Positions 1 to 8,112 of a stretch of DNA of 64,000 bases are shown here, piece by piece. The notes under the pieces are model-generated. The model saw only the letters and a program-made list of their open reading frames with translations, made no database searches and was not told the DNA's origin. The DNA lies in assembly GCA_026707545.1 (NCBI GenBank), contig JAPOWR010000001.1:868001-932000 (forward strand). The letters are read 5' to 3'. The position numbers and the translations under genes were made by a program. Origin of the DNA: Acidobacteriota bacterium. Its GTDB lineage: Bacteria > Acidobacteriota > Thermoanaerobaculia > Multivoradales > Multivoraceae. Every line of letters begins with the position of its first letter. Positions within the stretch are counted from its first letter, which is position 1.

Positions 1-2
1 AC

Positions 3-2885
3 GAGGCTTCCGCGGACGGGACCGCGACCGCGGCCGGGTTCGAGGTGGTGGCGGCGCCGGTGGCGATGTGGCGGCAGGTGCCCTGGAATCTGCTGCCGAC
101 GACTAGCGTCGCTTCGGGGTCGTTCTCCCTGCTCCGCGATGACGAAACCTGGCGAGTCCAGGCGCGAGCTGAAGGTCTCGCCTCGCTCTGGCACGATGTC
201 ACCCCTGAAGAGGGATCGGTAGAACTCCCTTTGCGGGAGGCGGTAGGCCTCACGGTCCAGGCAACCGCTGGCGGCGCGCCCCTTGCCGGTGCGCGAATGT
301 ACCTGGTGCGGTCAGGTTCAACCCGGCCCGCGCTACCCGAGCCTCTGGGCTTTGGGATCTCGGACGCTGGTGGCAAGGTGGACCTGACGGTGTCCGAGCG
401 GGAACGCGCCGCGGTTCTCGTCTCGCACGTCACCCGGACCGCCTCGGCGTTCGAGCGATTCGACGAAGTGCCGCCGGTGGTCGAGCTGGGTCCGGGCCTC
501 GCCGTCACGGGTCGAACCGTCGACGCGGAAGGACAACCCGTAGCCGGAGTGCGGCTGCTGGGTCTGTCGTGGGTGGGGGACGAGCTTGCCGTGATGCAGC
601 GCCACCTGGGCCTTTCCGGCCCCGACGGCCGCTTCTCGCTCACCGGCTTCGCCAGGGGCACCGCGTCCCTGCGAACCGACGCCGAAGGCCTGGAGTACTC
701 CGACGGGTTCGATCTGGAGGGTTCCCTGGATCTCGGGTCGATCGTGCTGAGGATGCCCGAGACCTACTGGATCCAGGTCGTCGATGCGAGCCGCGGAACG
801 CCGATCCCCGGCGCCCGCGCCGTGTTCGGGGGTGGGGAGGGAACGACGACGGATTTGGAGGGAATGGCGCAGGTGTCGCCCCGTTTCAGCCGGGATCTCA
901 TGGTGGCCGCGAAGGGTTACCGAACTGCGCGATTCGCGTTTGGCGGTGGCGCTTCAACGCGCGAAGAACCCCCGATACCCGGTCTGGCGGCCCTCCCCGT
1001 CGATGTGGCCGGCGACATCGGCGCGACTTCCGAACAACCCCTGGTGCTTCGGCTGGCGCCGGCCTTCACGGTCGAGGGCGTCTTCGTCGCGGCTGACGGC
1101 GTGACTCCTGCAGCCGCCGGGCGTCTGGTTGCGACCCGGGAAATGGCGGGCGGGAGCCGGATGAGCCCCGGCACTCTCGCGGCGGACGGGTCCTTCTCCC
1201 TGGATCTCGAGCCGGGCGCCTACACCCTGGAACTGACGGCCGCGAATGCCGGACGGAGGGTGCTGGAGGTCTCCGGGTCGGCGGGTGAGACGCGCGACCT
1301 GGGGGTCATCGTCGCGCCCGTATCGGCCTGGGTTTCCGGGACCGTGGTGAGTCCCGAGTACGCACCGGTCCCCGAAGCCAGGATCTCCTACGTGCGTCCG
1401 TCCAGGTTCGGCGGCTTGATGGCCCGGGCGATAGGACGGGTAGCGGAGGTGACGACGGATGCCGAAGGCTACTTCGAGGTGCACGGTCTGGAACTCGGCT
1501 CGTCGAGCCTCCGGGTGGAGGCGGAGGGATTCGCTCCGCTTGAGTTCGAGGTCGAGGCCGTGGCGATCGAGTGGGTTGATGCCGGCTTCGTCGACCTCTC
1601 GCGCGGGCGACGGATCACGGTGCGTTCCGACGTCGATGGCGGGACGGTGCACCTCGATCCAGGCAGGGAGCACGATCCGCTGGGCCCGATGACGGGCAAG
1701 CTGGTTGGCGGGGAGGCCGTGTTCGAGGCCGTGCCTGAGGAGCCGCTACGGGTTCGGGTGATGGAGGACGGGGTGCCGGTCTGTGAGCGGCGCGAGGACG
1801 CCGGGACCGGCGACGAGGTGGTGACGTGCGATCGCAGCACGCTGATGGTGACCGGTGGCGTGACGCTGGCGGGGCAGCCGGGAAACGGGGAGCTGCTCTG
1901 GAGCCTGAAGGCGGAGAATCCGCAAGGCGGGGGAGCCATTCGGACCTTGCGCGGGCCGATGAGCCGCACCCAGGTCTTTGGCGGCACGCTGGAGCGAACG
2001 GCGCCGATCGACCTCGAGGGCCGGTACCGACTGGAGTCGATGATCCCGGGTGAGTGGGAAGTGCGCTTCTCGACGCTGGAGGGTGGATGGCAACAGGAGC
2101 GCGAGGTCATGGTGCCGGACGCCCCCGGTGAGGAAATCGTGCTGGATTTCCACTATGGCGGCGTGTCCATCGACGGGATCGTCGTCGATCCCGAAGGGCA
2201 ACCCGTCACCCACGCGACAGTCGACATCTTCCCGGGCCGCCGGGCGGTCGTGACGGGCCGGAGCGGCCGTTACGAGATCATAGACTTGGCGCCCGGCGCC
2301 TATCAGCTACGGGCGCGGTTCCAGCACTCCCGTTCCGAGCTGGTCGATGTGGAACTCCGGGACTACAACGACCGCCAGTCGGTGCGTCTGGACTTGCGAG
2401 ACGATCCCTCCGACGACGAGCTTGTCATCCGGCTCGCCGGTGGAGTCGGCGGCTTCTGCTTCGTCGAGATGGAGGGGGCAGGGCAGCGGACCGTCCGGAT
2501 CGATGGCGGCGTGGCGACCACGAAGCTCACCCCGCCTCTCACCGACCGCGTCCGCGTCGCTTGCCAGGCGGAGGGCCGCTGGATTCTCACCGGCTGGCAG
2601 GACCTCGAACGCGCCCTGGAGCGCGGTGTCGACCTCGATCCCTTTGAGTCGGACTCCTCGATCGTCCTGGAAGGCGACCCGTCAACCGCCGCGGTGCAGG
2701 TCACCGGCCCAGGTGGCTGGGACCTCGGCAGGCTGCGACTCTGGTTCGGCGGCGCGACGACGTTCGAGGTCGGCGAGACGATCTCCAACCTGCCGGAGGG
2801 TGAGTACACCCTGCGTTGGGGGGATCAGGTACGGACCGTCTGGACGGAGCGGCGGCGTGCCGCGGAGGTCGAAATCGAGGACTGA
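3..2885 (+). CDS. Large carboxypeptidase-regulatory-like repeat protein, 5' end outside window
   Basis: The frame is open from the left edge, so the N terminus and any signal peptide are missing; a GTG at 45 is only an internal candidate start. About 960 residues are visible. They contain many beta-sandwich repeats of the CarboxypepD_reg/Ig-like type, recognisable by recurring phrases such as 'VDAEGQPVAGVRL', 'TDAEGYFEVHGLELG' and 'VDPEGQPVTHATVDIFPG' followed by an aromatic-rich 'GRYEIIDLAPGAYQLRA' strand. Such arrays occur in secreted or surface proteins of Acidobacteriota and Bacteroidota and carry no catalytic motif; function is unknown (adhesin, surface scaffold or an outer-membrane partner are possible). 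It converges on the cytochrome b gene, with 5 nt between the stops. Confidence 0.75.
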   Translation, partial: EASADGTATAAGFEVVAAPVAMWRQVPWNLLPTTSVASGSFSLLRDDETWRVQARAEGLASLWHDVTPEEGSVELPLREAVGLTVQATAGGAPLAGARMYLVRSGSTRPALPEPLGFGISDAGGKVDLTVSERERAAVLVSHVTRTASAFERFDEVPPVVELGPGLAVTGRTVDAEGQPVAGVRLLGLSWVGDELAVMQRHLGLSGPDGRFSLTGFARGTASLRTDAEGLEYSDGFDLEGSLDLGSIVLRMPETYWIQVVDASRGTPIPGARAVFGGGEGTTTDLEGMAQVSPRFSRDLMVAAKGYRTARFAFGGGASTREEPPIPGLAALPVDVAGDIGATSEQPLVLRLAPAFTVEGVFVAADGVTPAAAGRLVATREMAGGSRMSPGTLAADGSFSLDLEPGAYTLELTAANAGRRVLEVSGSAGETRDLGVIVAPVSAWVSGTVVSPEYAPVPEARISYVRPSRFGGLMARAIGRVAEVTTDAEGYFEVHGLELGSSSLRVEAEGFAPLEFEVEAVAIEWVDAGFVDLSRGRRITVRSDVDGGTVHLDPGREHDPLGPMTGKLVGGEAVFEAVPEEPLRVRVMEDGVPVCERREDAGTGDEVVTCDRSTLMVTGGVTLAGQPGNGELLWSLKAENPQGGGAIRTLRGPMSRTQVFGGTLERTAPIDLEGRYRLESMIPGEWEVRFSTLEGGWQQEREVMVPDAPGEEIVLDFHYGGVSIDGIVVDPEGQPVTHATVDIFPGRRAVVTGRSGRYEIIDLAPGAYQLRARFQHSRSELVDVELRDYNDRQSVRLDLRDDPSDDELVIRLAGGVGGFCFVEMEGAGQRTVRIDGGVATTKLTPPLTDRVRVACQAEGRWILTGWQDLERALERGVDLDPFESDSSIVLEGDPSTAAVQVTGPGGWDLGRLRLWFGGATTFEVGETISNLPEGEYTLRWGDQVRTVWTERRRAAEVEIED

Positions 2886-2890
2886 ATGGT

Positions 2891-3709
2891 CTACTTGCCG
2901 CCGGTGACCGGCCACTTGGCCGGATCGTGGTGCCGGAGGTAGTCCTTGCGATCGATCCAGCCGAGGATCATCGACCACGTCATCCAGCGCTTCTCGGGAA
3001 GGATGGCGAAGTAGACGTGGGCCACGGTCAGGGTGACGAGGACGACGCCGCCGACGCCGTGGAGGACGTAGACCCAGCCCCAGCCCGCGTCGCCGAAGAA
3101 CTTGTAGTCGTCCTGGGCCCAGAGCGGCTGCTCGATCCGCCACATCATCAGGATGCCGGTGATGATCGCGGCCATGCCGGCCAGGGTCGCGGCGTGGTGG
3201 AACATCTTCTGCGCCGCCGGGTACTTGCCGGGCTTGTCGGGCGGCTCGCCGCCGGTGACGGCTTTGCGCATCTCGCGGATCATGTCGCCGAGGTCCTTCA
3301 CTCCGACCCAGACGTTCTTCAGGCTCTGGAAGAACGTGGCGTGGATGATGTGAAAGACGATCGACGCGGTCAGGATCAGGCCGGTGATCCAGTGGATCTC
3401 GAGCCAGGCGAACTGCAGGCCGACCTTGGGCAGGAAACCGGTGATCAGCAGCAGGATCATCGAGATGCCCATCACGCCGTGGAACAGGCGGGACGCCAGG
3501 CTGTGACGCTGGATCTTCTGCGGCAGGCCCGGATCGTCAGGGGCGTTGGCCGCCGCCTTCTTCTCCTCGCCGATCCACCGGCGGCGGAGCGCCAGGTGCA
3601 GGATCAGGAAGACGCCGCCGGCGATCAGCGCGATCCAGAACAGACTCCAGTCGATCCCGATGAGGACGTCCTGCCCCCAAGGATTCGTGGCCCTCTGAAA
3701 GAGATTCAT
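2891..3709 (-). CDS. Membrane cytochrome b subunit (formate-dehydrogenase/Ni-Fe-hydrogenase type)
   Basis: A 272-residue membrane protein with five hydrophobic segments. After an N-terminal helix (about residues 17-40) come helices carrying likely haem-ligand histidines: 'RLFHGVMGISMILLLITGF', 'IHWITGLILTASIVFHIIH', 'FHHAATLAGMAAIITG' and 'VLHGVGGVVLVTLTVAHVYF'. This is the pattern of di-haem b-type subunits (FdnI/HyaC superfamily), which move electrons between a periplasmic oxidoreductase and quinone. It is the last gene of the molybdo-hydroxylase operon, starting 7 nt after the FAD-subunit stop, so it is the obvious membrane electron acceptor for that enzyme. The direction of electron flow is inferred. 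Confidence 0.85.
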   Translation of the reverse strand: MNLFQRATNPWGQDVLIGIDWSLFWIALIAGGVFLILHLALRRRWIGEEKKAAANAPDDPGLPQKIQRHSLASRLFHGVMGISMILLLITGFLPKVGLQFAWLEIHWITGLILTASIVFHIIHATFFQSLKNVWVGVKDLGDMIREMRKAVTGGEPPDKPGKYPAAQKMFHHAATLAGMAAIITGILMMWRIEQPLWAQDDYKFFGDAGWGWVYVLHGVGGVVLVTLTVAHVYFAILPEKRWMTWSMILGWIDRKDYLRHHDPAKWPVTGGK

Positions 3710-3716
3710 CTGAGCC

Positions 3717-4721
3717 CTAGACCGGCGCCTGTCCGCGGATGGCCCGGCGGATCAGGTTTCTCATCAGGGGCACCTTGTAGCCGTTGTGGCGGAGCGGCTC
3801 GGCGCCGATGACGCCGAGTTCGGCGATCCGCGTGGCGACGTCTTCGCTGATCGTCTGGCCCCGCAGCAGCTCTTCGCAGCGGTCCATGCGCAGCGGCACC
3901 GGCGAGACGGCGCCGACGGAAAGCCGGCAGTCCTGCACGACCCCATCCTCGACCCGCATGGCCGAGGCGACGTTGACGAGGGGGAAGTCCCAGGCGTTCC
4001 GGTCGCGGACCTTCTCGAAGTAGAAGTCGGCGCCGGCCCAGGTGTCCGGGATGCGAACGGACTGCAGAACCTCGTTCGGTTGCAGCACGGTCATTCGCGT
4101 GATGTCGATCGCCGGCCCGACGAAGAAGTCTTCGGCCGCGACCGTGCGCTCGCCCCGGCGCCCTCGGATCACCATCTCGGCGTCGAGGACGATCAGCGCC
4201 GGCGCGGTGTCCGACGGCGTCACCGCGACGCAGCGCGAGGCGTCGAAGATGCAGTGCTCGCGGTTCATCGACTCCGGAGTGTCCGCGTAGCAGATGTTCC
4301 CGCCCGCCCGGTAGCACGGCCACCCGGCCCGGTAGTACCAGCACCGGGTGTCCTGGACGAGGTTGCCGCCCAGGGTGCCCTGGTTGCGGATCTGTGGCGT
4401 GGCGACCGTCTCGGCCGCCTCGGCCAGGATGCTGTAACGCTCCCGGATCAGGTCGTTTTCGACGATCTCGGTGAGCGAGGTCATCGCGCCGATCTCGACG
4501 CCTCCGTCGGTCTCCGTGATCCCGGACAGTTCCGGGATGCCACCGAGGTCGACGACGGCGTCCGGACGCTTCACCCGGTCCTTGAACCAGTCGAAGGTGT
4601 CCATCCCGCCGGCCAGGACCCAGGCGTTCTCGCGGTGACGGTCGAGGACTTCGAGCGCACCCTGCACGCTGTCGGGCTGGTAGAGCTCGAAGTCGGGGAT
4701 CATGTCGTGAATGACGGCCAT
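3717..4721 (-). CDS. Molybdenum hydroxylase FAD-binding subunit with predicted extra [4Fe-4S] cluster
   Basis: A 334-residue CoxM/PaoB-type flavoprotein. FAD-binding motifs are 'VLAGGMDTFDWFKDR' (about residue 35) and 'TPQIRNQGTLGGNLVQD' (about 108-124). Directly after the second motif is an insertion with Cys127, Cys136, Cys144, Cys157 and Cys164 ('DTRCWYY', 'GWPCYRAGGNICYA', 'REHCIFD'). In the 4-hydroxybenzoyl-CoA reductase beta subunit and in E. coli PaoB, the equivalent insertion binds a [4Fe-4S] cluster, which I infer here. The subunit passes electrons from the 2Fe-2S subunit onward. Start chosen at an ATG preceded by GGAGGGAAACC. It lies between the molybdopterin subunit (61-nt gap) and the cytochrome b gene (7-nt gap). 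Confidence 0.9.
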   Translation of the reverse strand: MAVIHDMIPDFELYQPDSVQGALEVLDRHRENAWVLAGGMDTFDWFKDRVKRPDAVVDLGGIPELSGITETDGGVEIGAMTSLTEIVENDLIRERYSILAEAAETVATPQIRNQGTLGGNLVQDTRCWYYRAGWPCYRAGGNICYADTPESMNREHCIFDASRCVAVTPSDTAPALIVLDAEMVIRGRRGERTVAAEDFFVGPAIDITRMTVLQPNEVLQSVRIPDTWAGADFYFEKVRDRNAWDFPLVNVASAMRVEDGVVQDCRLSVGAVSPVPLRMDRCEELLRGQTISEDVATRIAELGVIGAEPLRHNGYKVPLMRNLIRRAIRGQAPV

Positions 4722-4782
4722 GCTGTGGTTTCCTCCCTCTGAGCAGGTTCGTGCTGATCCGGTCTCTAGCGATCCGAGCCGA

Positions 4783-7233
4783 TCAGGTGTGCGCGGCCAG
4801 GAACTCGCTGTCCTGCTCGCGGCCCTCGAGCTGGTTGATGATGTGGTCGGTCATGAGCGGCAGGTAGGCGACCGTGTCCTGCCCCAGCGCGTCCTGGATG
4901 GCGCACAGGAGCGAGGCGCAGCCAGCGCCCATCGGCGGCTCGCCGATGCCCTTGGAGCCCACCGGATTGTTGGGGTCCGGCAGGTTGACCGCGTCCCATT
5001 CCATTTCGAGCGGTACATCGAGGATCGTCGACGGCCGCGCGGTGTAGAAGCGGTTCGCGAAGGGAATGCCCCACTGCGGGTCGTACACCCACTTCTGACC
5101 GACCGCGCAGCCGAAGCCCTGGACGCCGCCGCCGTGGAGCTGGCCGCCCAGACTGCGGGGGTTGAGCACCGTGCCGCAGTCGGTGACTACCTTGTAGTCC
5201 TTCATCTCGATGACGCCGGTCTCCTTGTCGAGTTCGACTTCGGTGTAGGCGACGACCCAGGAGTAGACATCGCCTGCGCGGCCGTAGTTGTCCTTGGCCG
5301 CGGCGAGCAGGCCCCGGCCCTTGAGGATGGCGGCGCCGCCGAGAGTGATCGGGCTCAGGCCCTCGTTGAGCTCCGTGCCGTCGTAGCGGCCGCCCATCTC
5401 GAGCGCCTTGTTCGCGGCCTGGGCCAGGCTCATGCCGGCGGCCCGGTTGCCGCGGCGGTAGACGCGCTCACCGGCGACGACGTACTGGGAAGCCGAGCCG
5501 CCGTGAGTTGCCGCGGCGATCTCCTGGAGCTTCGTCTTCATGTCGGTGGCGGTGGCATGAATCGCGCGGCTGATCGCGTGCGTGGTCTGGCTACCGGCCT
5601 GGACGCAGGTGTGGGGAATGCCCTCGCCGGTCTGGCCCCAGACCATGTCCACCTTCTCCCACGGCACGTCGAGCAGGTCGGCCGCGACGCGCGCGGTGTC
5701 CGAGTAGGAATGGGTGCCGAGGTTGCCGACGCCCGTGTGGATTTCGAGCCGGCCTTCGGGAGTGATCAGCATCAGACCGTCGAAGCCGCTCGAGCCGGCA
5801 GTGTAGGCGGAACTGGCGATGCCGACGCCGGTGATCCTGGAACCGTTCATCTGGCCGCTACGCGCCTTGGCGTCCTCCCAGTCGACCATCTCGGCCAGCT
5901 TGTCCCAGGCCTCCGTGACATAGGCGGTAGTGACGTTACGGCCTTCCTGGGCCCCGAACTTCGCGCCGTTCCTGGCGATGTTGATCTTCCGGATCTCCAG
6001 CCGGTCGATGCCGAGGTGGTCGGCTGCGCGGTCGAGCAACGGCTCGACCATGGCCGACATCTGAACGCCGCCCGGCGCCCGCTGCGGAGCGCGCGGCGGT
6101 GTGTTCGTGACGATCGAAAGCCCGCGATGACGGACACTCTCCGGCTGATACATCAGCGACACCAGGTTGCCCGAGGTGCCCATGTCGCTCTGCCGGCCGT
6201 AGGGGCCGTTGTCCTGGATCACCGCCCAGTCGAAGGCGGAGATGCGGCCATTCTTCTTGAAGCCGATCCTGGCCCAGCCCTGGAAACCGGGGCGGGCGCG
6301 GCCGATGTAGTTCTCCTCGTAGCGGGTGACCCGGTGCAGGACCGGTTTGCCCGTCTTCTTGGCGAGGTAGACCGGCACCGCCATGTTGCTGGTGCCGACG
6401 ATCTTGCTGCCGAAGCCGCCGCCGGTGTACTCGGCGTGGACGACGAGGTTCTGGGGCGGCACGCCGATCGTCCCCTGGGCCGCGAGCACCGTGAAGGCGA
6501 CGCTCTGGGTCGAGGGGTAGAGGTGGCAGACGTCGCCGTCCCAGTGGGCCATGCAACTGCGCGGCTCCATCGGATGGTGGGTGACCGACTGGAAGAACAG
6601 GGGCTCCTCGATGATGTAGTCGGCGTCGGCGAAGCCCTTCTCCAGGTCGCCGTTCGTCCACTCGTCCTGGAAGACACCTTCGGGCATCTTGCCCTTCTCG
6701 TCGTTCGTGCCCTTCCCCGTGGCCAGGTCTTCGGCCGTCCACTCGACCCGCTCAGAGACCGTTTCGACGCCGGTGTCGGTGCGTTTGCGGACGATCGTGT
6801 TGCCGTCGGGCAGCGAGTTCGGGCCGCCGGGCGCGATCGAGTGCAGCGGGTCGAGCGCGAACGGTAGCGGCTCGAAGTCGACGTTGATCTTCTCGATCGC
6901 GTCGGCGGCGATCTTCTCGTTCACCGCGGCGACGGCGAGCACTGGCTCACCCTCGTACTTGGGGTGGTTGGTCAGCGCGCGCTCGTCCAGCGCCCCGGGC
7001 TCGCCCATGAACTCGGCGAGGTCGTCGGCGGTGAGGATCGCCTCCACACCCTCCATCTCGAGAGCCGCCGAGGCGTCGATGTTCCGTACCCGCGCGTGCG
7101 GCATCGGCGAGAGCAACTGCTTCGCGAAGAGCATGCCCTCTTCACGCCAGTCCTCGGCGTACTTGGCGCGTCCGGTGATCTTCTCGATCAGATCGGGTGG
7201 AGCGTAGTCGGTGCCGACAAGAGTCTTGGCCAT
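4783..7233 (-). CDS. Molybdenum hydroxylase large (molybdopterin-binding) subunit
   Basis: An 816-residue xanthine-oxidase-family catalytic subunit of normal length. An aldehyde-oxidase a/b hammerhead-like N-terminal domain ('ITGRAKYAEDWREEGMLFAKQL') precedes the Moco domain with 'EYTGGGFGSK', 'RAPQRAPGGVQ', 'GQTGEGIPHTCVQAGS' and the C-terminal 'GSKGIGEPPMGAG', where Glu765 matches the catalytic glutamate of the family. It lacks the AYRCSF active-site loop of aerobic CO dehydrogenase, so CO is unlikely as substrate; an aldehyde, aromatic or N-heterocycle is more likely. There is no signal peptide of its own; it probably co-exports with the Tat-tagged small subunit, as in PaoABC. ATG start with GGAG 8 nt upstream, 15 nt after the small-subunit stop. 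Confidence 0.92.
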   Translation of the reverse strand: MAKTLVGTDYAPPDLIEKITGRAKYAEDWREEGMLFAKQLLSPMPHARVRNIDASAALEMEGVEAILTADDLAEFMGEPGALDERALTNHPKYEGEPVLAVAAVNEKIAADAIEKINVDFEPLPFALDPLHSIAPGGPNSLPDGNTIVRKRTDTGVETVSERVEWTAEDLATGKGTNDEKGKMPEGVFQDEWTNGDLEKGFADADYIIEEPLFFQSVTHHPMEPRSCMAHWDGDVCHLYPSTQSVAFTVLAAQGTIGVPPQNLVVHAEYTGGGFGSKIVGTSNMAVPVYLAKKTGKPVLHRVTRYEENYIGRARPGFQGWARIGFKKNGRISAFDWAVIQDNGPYGRQSDMGTSGNLVSLMYQPESVRHRGLSIVTNTPPRAPQRAPGGVQMSAMVEPLLDRAADHLGIDRLEIRKINIARNGAKFGAQEGRNVTTAYVTEAWDKLAEMVDWEDAKARSGQMNGSRITGVGIASSAYTAGSSGFDGLMLITPEGRLEIHTGVGNLGTHSYSDTARVAADLLDVPWEKVDMVWGQTGEGIPHTCVQAGSQTTHAISRAIHATATDMKTKLQEIAAATHGGSASQYVVAGERVYRRGNRAAGMSLAQAANKALEMGGRYDGTELNEGLSPITLGGAAILKGRGLLAAAKDNYGRAGDVYSWVVAYTEVELDKETGVIEMKDYKVVTDCGTVLNPRSLGGQLHGGGVQGFGCAVGQKWVYDPQWGIPFANRFYTARPSTILDVPLEMEWDAVNLPDPNNPVGSKGIGEPPMGAGCASLLCAIQDALGQDTVAYLPLMTDHIINQLEGREQDSEFLAAHT

Positions 7234-7248
7234 GCTGTACTCCTCAGC

Positions 7249-7959
7249 TCAGGCGGACCGCGCGTTCTCGAGCGCGCGTTCGGCCGTGTTCAGGATCTTG
7301 TTGTAGTCGCCGCAGCGGCAGATGTGGCCGGCGAGCCACTTCTGGCAATCCGCGCGCGTGGCGTTCGGATTGGCCTTGACCAGGCCGGCCATGCTCATGA
7401 TGAAGCCGGGGGCGCAGAAGGCGCACTGGAAGCCCATCTCGTCGAGCACCGCCTGCTGGACCGGGTGGAGCACGCCGTCCTGCTCGAGCCCCTCGACCGT
7501 CGTCACCTCACGGTCGCGAACCTGGTGAACCAGGATCGAGCAGCCGTAGTGGGGCACGTCGTCGATCAGCACGGTGCAGGCGCCGCATTCGGCCCGGTCG
7601 CAGCCGAGCTTGGTGCCGGTCAGATTCAGCTTGAACCGCAGCACCATGGCCAGCGTGTCCATCGGCTCGACCTCGAGCTCGTGGGCCTCGCCGTTCACGC
7701 TCAGGTTGATCGTCCGGGCCACCGGTTCGGTCGCGGCGCGCAGCACATCGGGCTGCAGCAGATTGCCGCCCGCCATCGACACGGCGGCGCCAGTGGCGAC
7801 GGAACCCTGGATGAAGGTCCGCCTCGTGACGTCGGAGAGGCCCTCGCCCGAGCCTTGTTCGGCTTCCTCCGTTTCGAGTTCGAGGCCCTCTTCTCGCAGA
7901 TCCTCCAGCAGGTCGTCCTGAAGGAAGACGTCTTCTCTCAGCTCATCCATGGTCTCCAA
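7249..7959 (-). CDS. Molybdenum hydroxylase 2Fe-2S subunit with Tat signal behind an acidic N-terminal extension
   Basis: A 236-residue CoxS/PaoA-type protein. The N-terminal plant-ferredoxin-like cluster uses Cys120, Cys125, Cys128 and Cys140; the C-terminal helical-domain cluster uses Cys179, Cys182, Cys214 and Cys216 ('CAFCAPG', 'ICRCG'). A twin-arginine motif 'TRRTFIQG' (Arg46-Arg47) and a hydrophobic stretch 'GSVATGAAVSMAGG' predict Tat export, so the whole complex should be periplasmic. Oddly, about 44 mostly acidic residues precede the twin arginines; only Met1 and Met4 can start translation in that stretch, so the extension looks real. First gene of the four-gene operon (small, large, FAD, cytochrome b). 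Confidence 0.92.
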   Translation of the reverse strand: METMDELREDVFLQDDLLEDLREEGLELETEEAEQGSGEGLSDVTRRTFIQGSVATGAAVSMAGGNLLQPDVLRAATEPVARTINLSVNGEAHELEVEPMDTLAMVLRFKLNLTGTKLGCDRAECGACTVLIDDVPHYGCSILVHQVRDREVTTVEGLEQDGVLHPVQQAVLDEMGFQCAFCAPGFIMSMAGLVKANPNATRADCQKWLAGHICRCGDYNKILNTAERALENARSA

Positions 7960-8006
7960 CCTCCGTCAGGCGGGTGGTGGTCAAGGGTGCTGCCCTCTTG
8001 TTGTGG

Positions 8007-8034
8007 CTGGCTCGCGCCAGCGAGCATACAACAT
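8007..8034 (-). promoter_or_regulatory. Possible promoter and 5' hairpin ahead of the molybdo-hydroxylase operon
   Basis: In the 153-nt gap upstream of the small-subunit gene the minus strand reads 'TTGTATGCT' (a -10-like TATGCT at 8028-8023), then a 5-6 bp hairpin GCTGGC-GCGA-GCCAGC close to the expected transcription start. No convincing -35 box is present. Weak, pattern only. Confidence 0.25.
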
Positions 8035-8112
8035 GATTCCGGCGGCCATGCGAACCCCGCGAAGCGGCCCCGCCGAGGTGTCCGTGAACCAGTTCGGGAG
8101 CTTCGAAACGGC

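Noticed and set aside
4783..7233. Aerobic carbon-monoxide dehydrogenase
   Set aside because: The large subunit has no AYRCSF loop with the Cu-binding cysteine, and the FAD subunit carries a 4Fe-4S insertion absent from CoxM.
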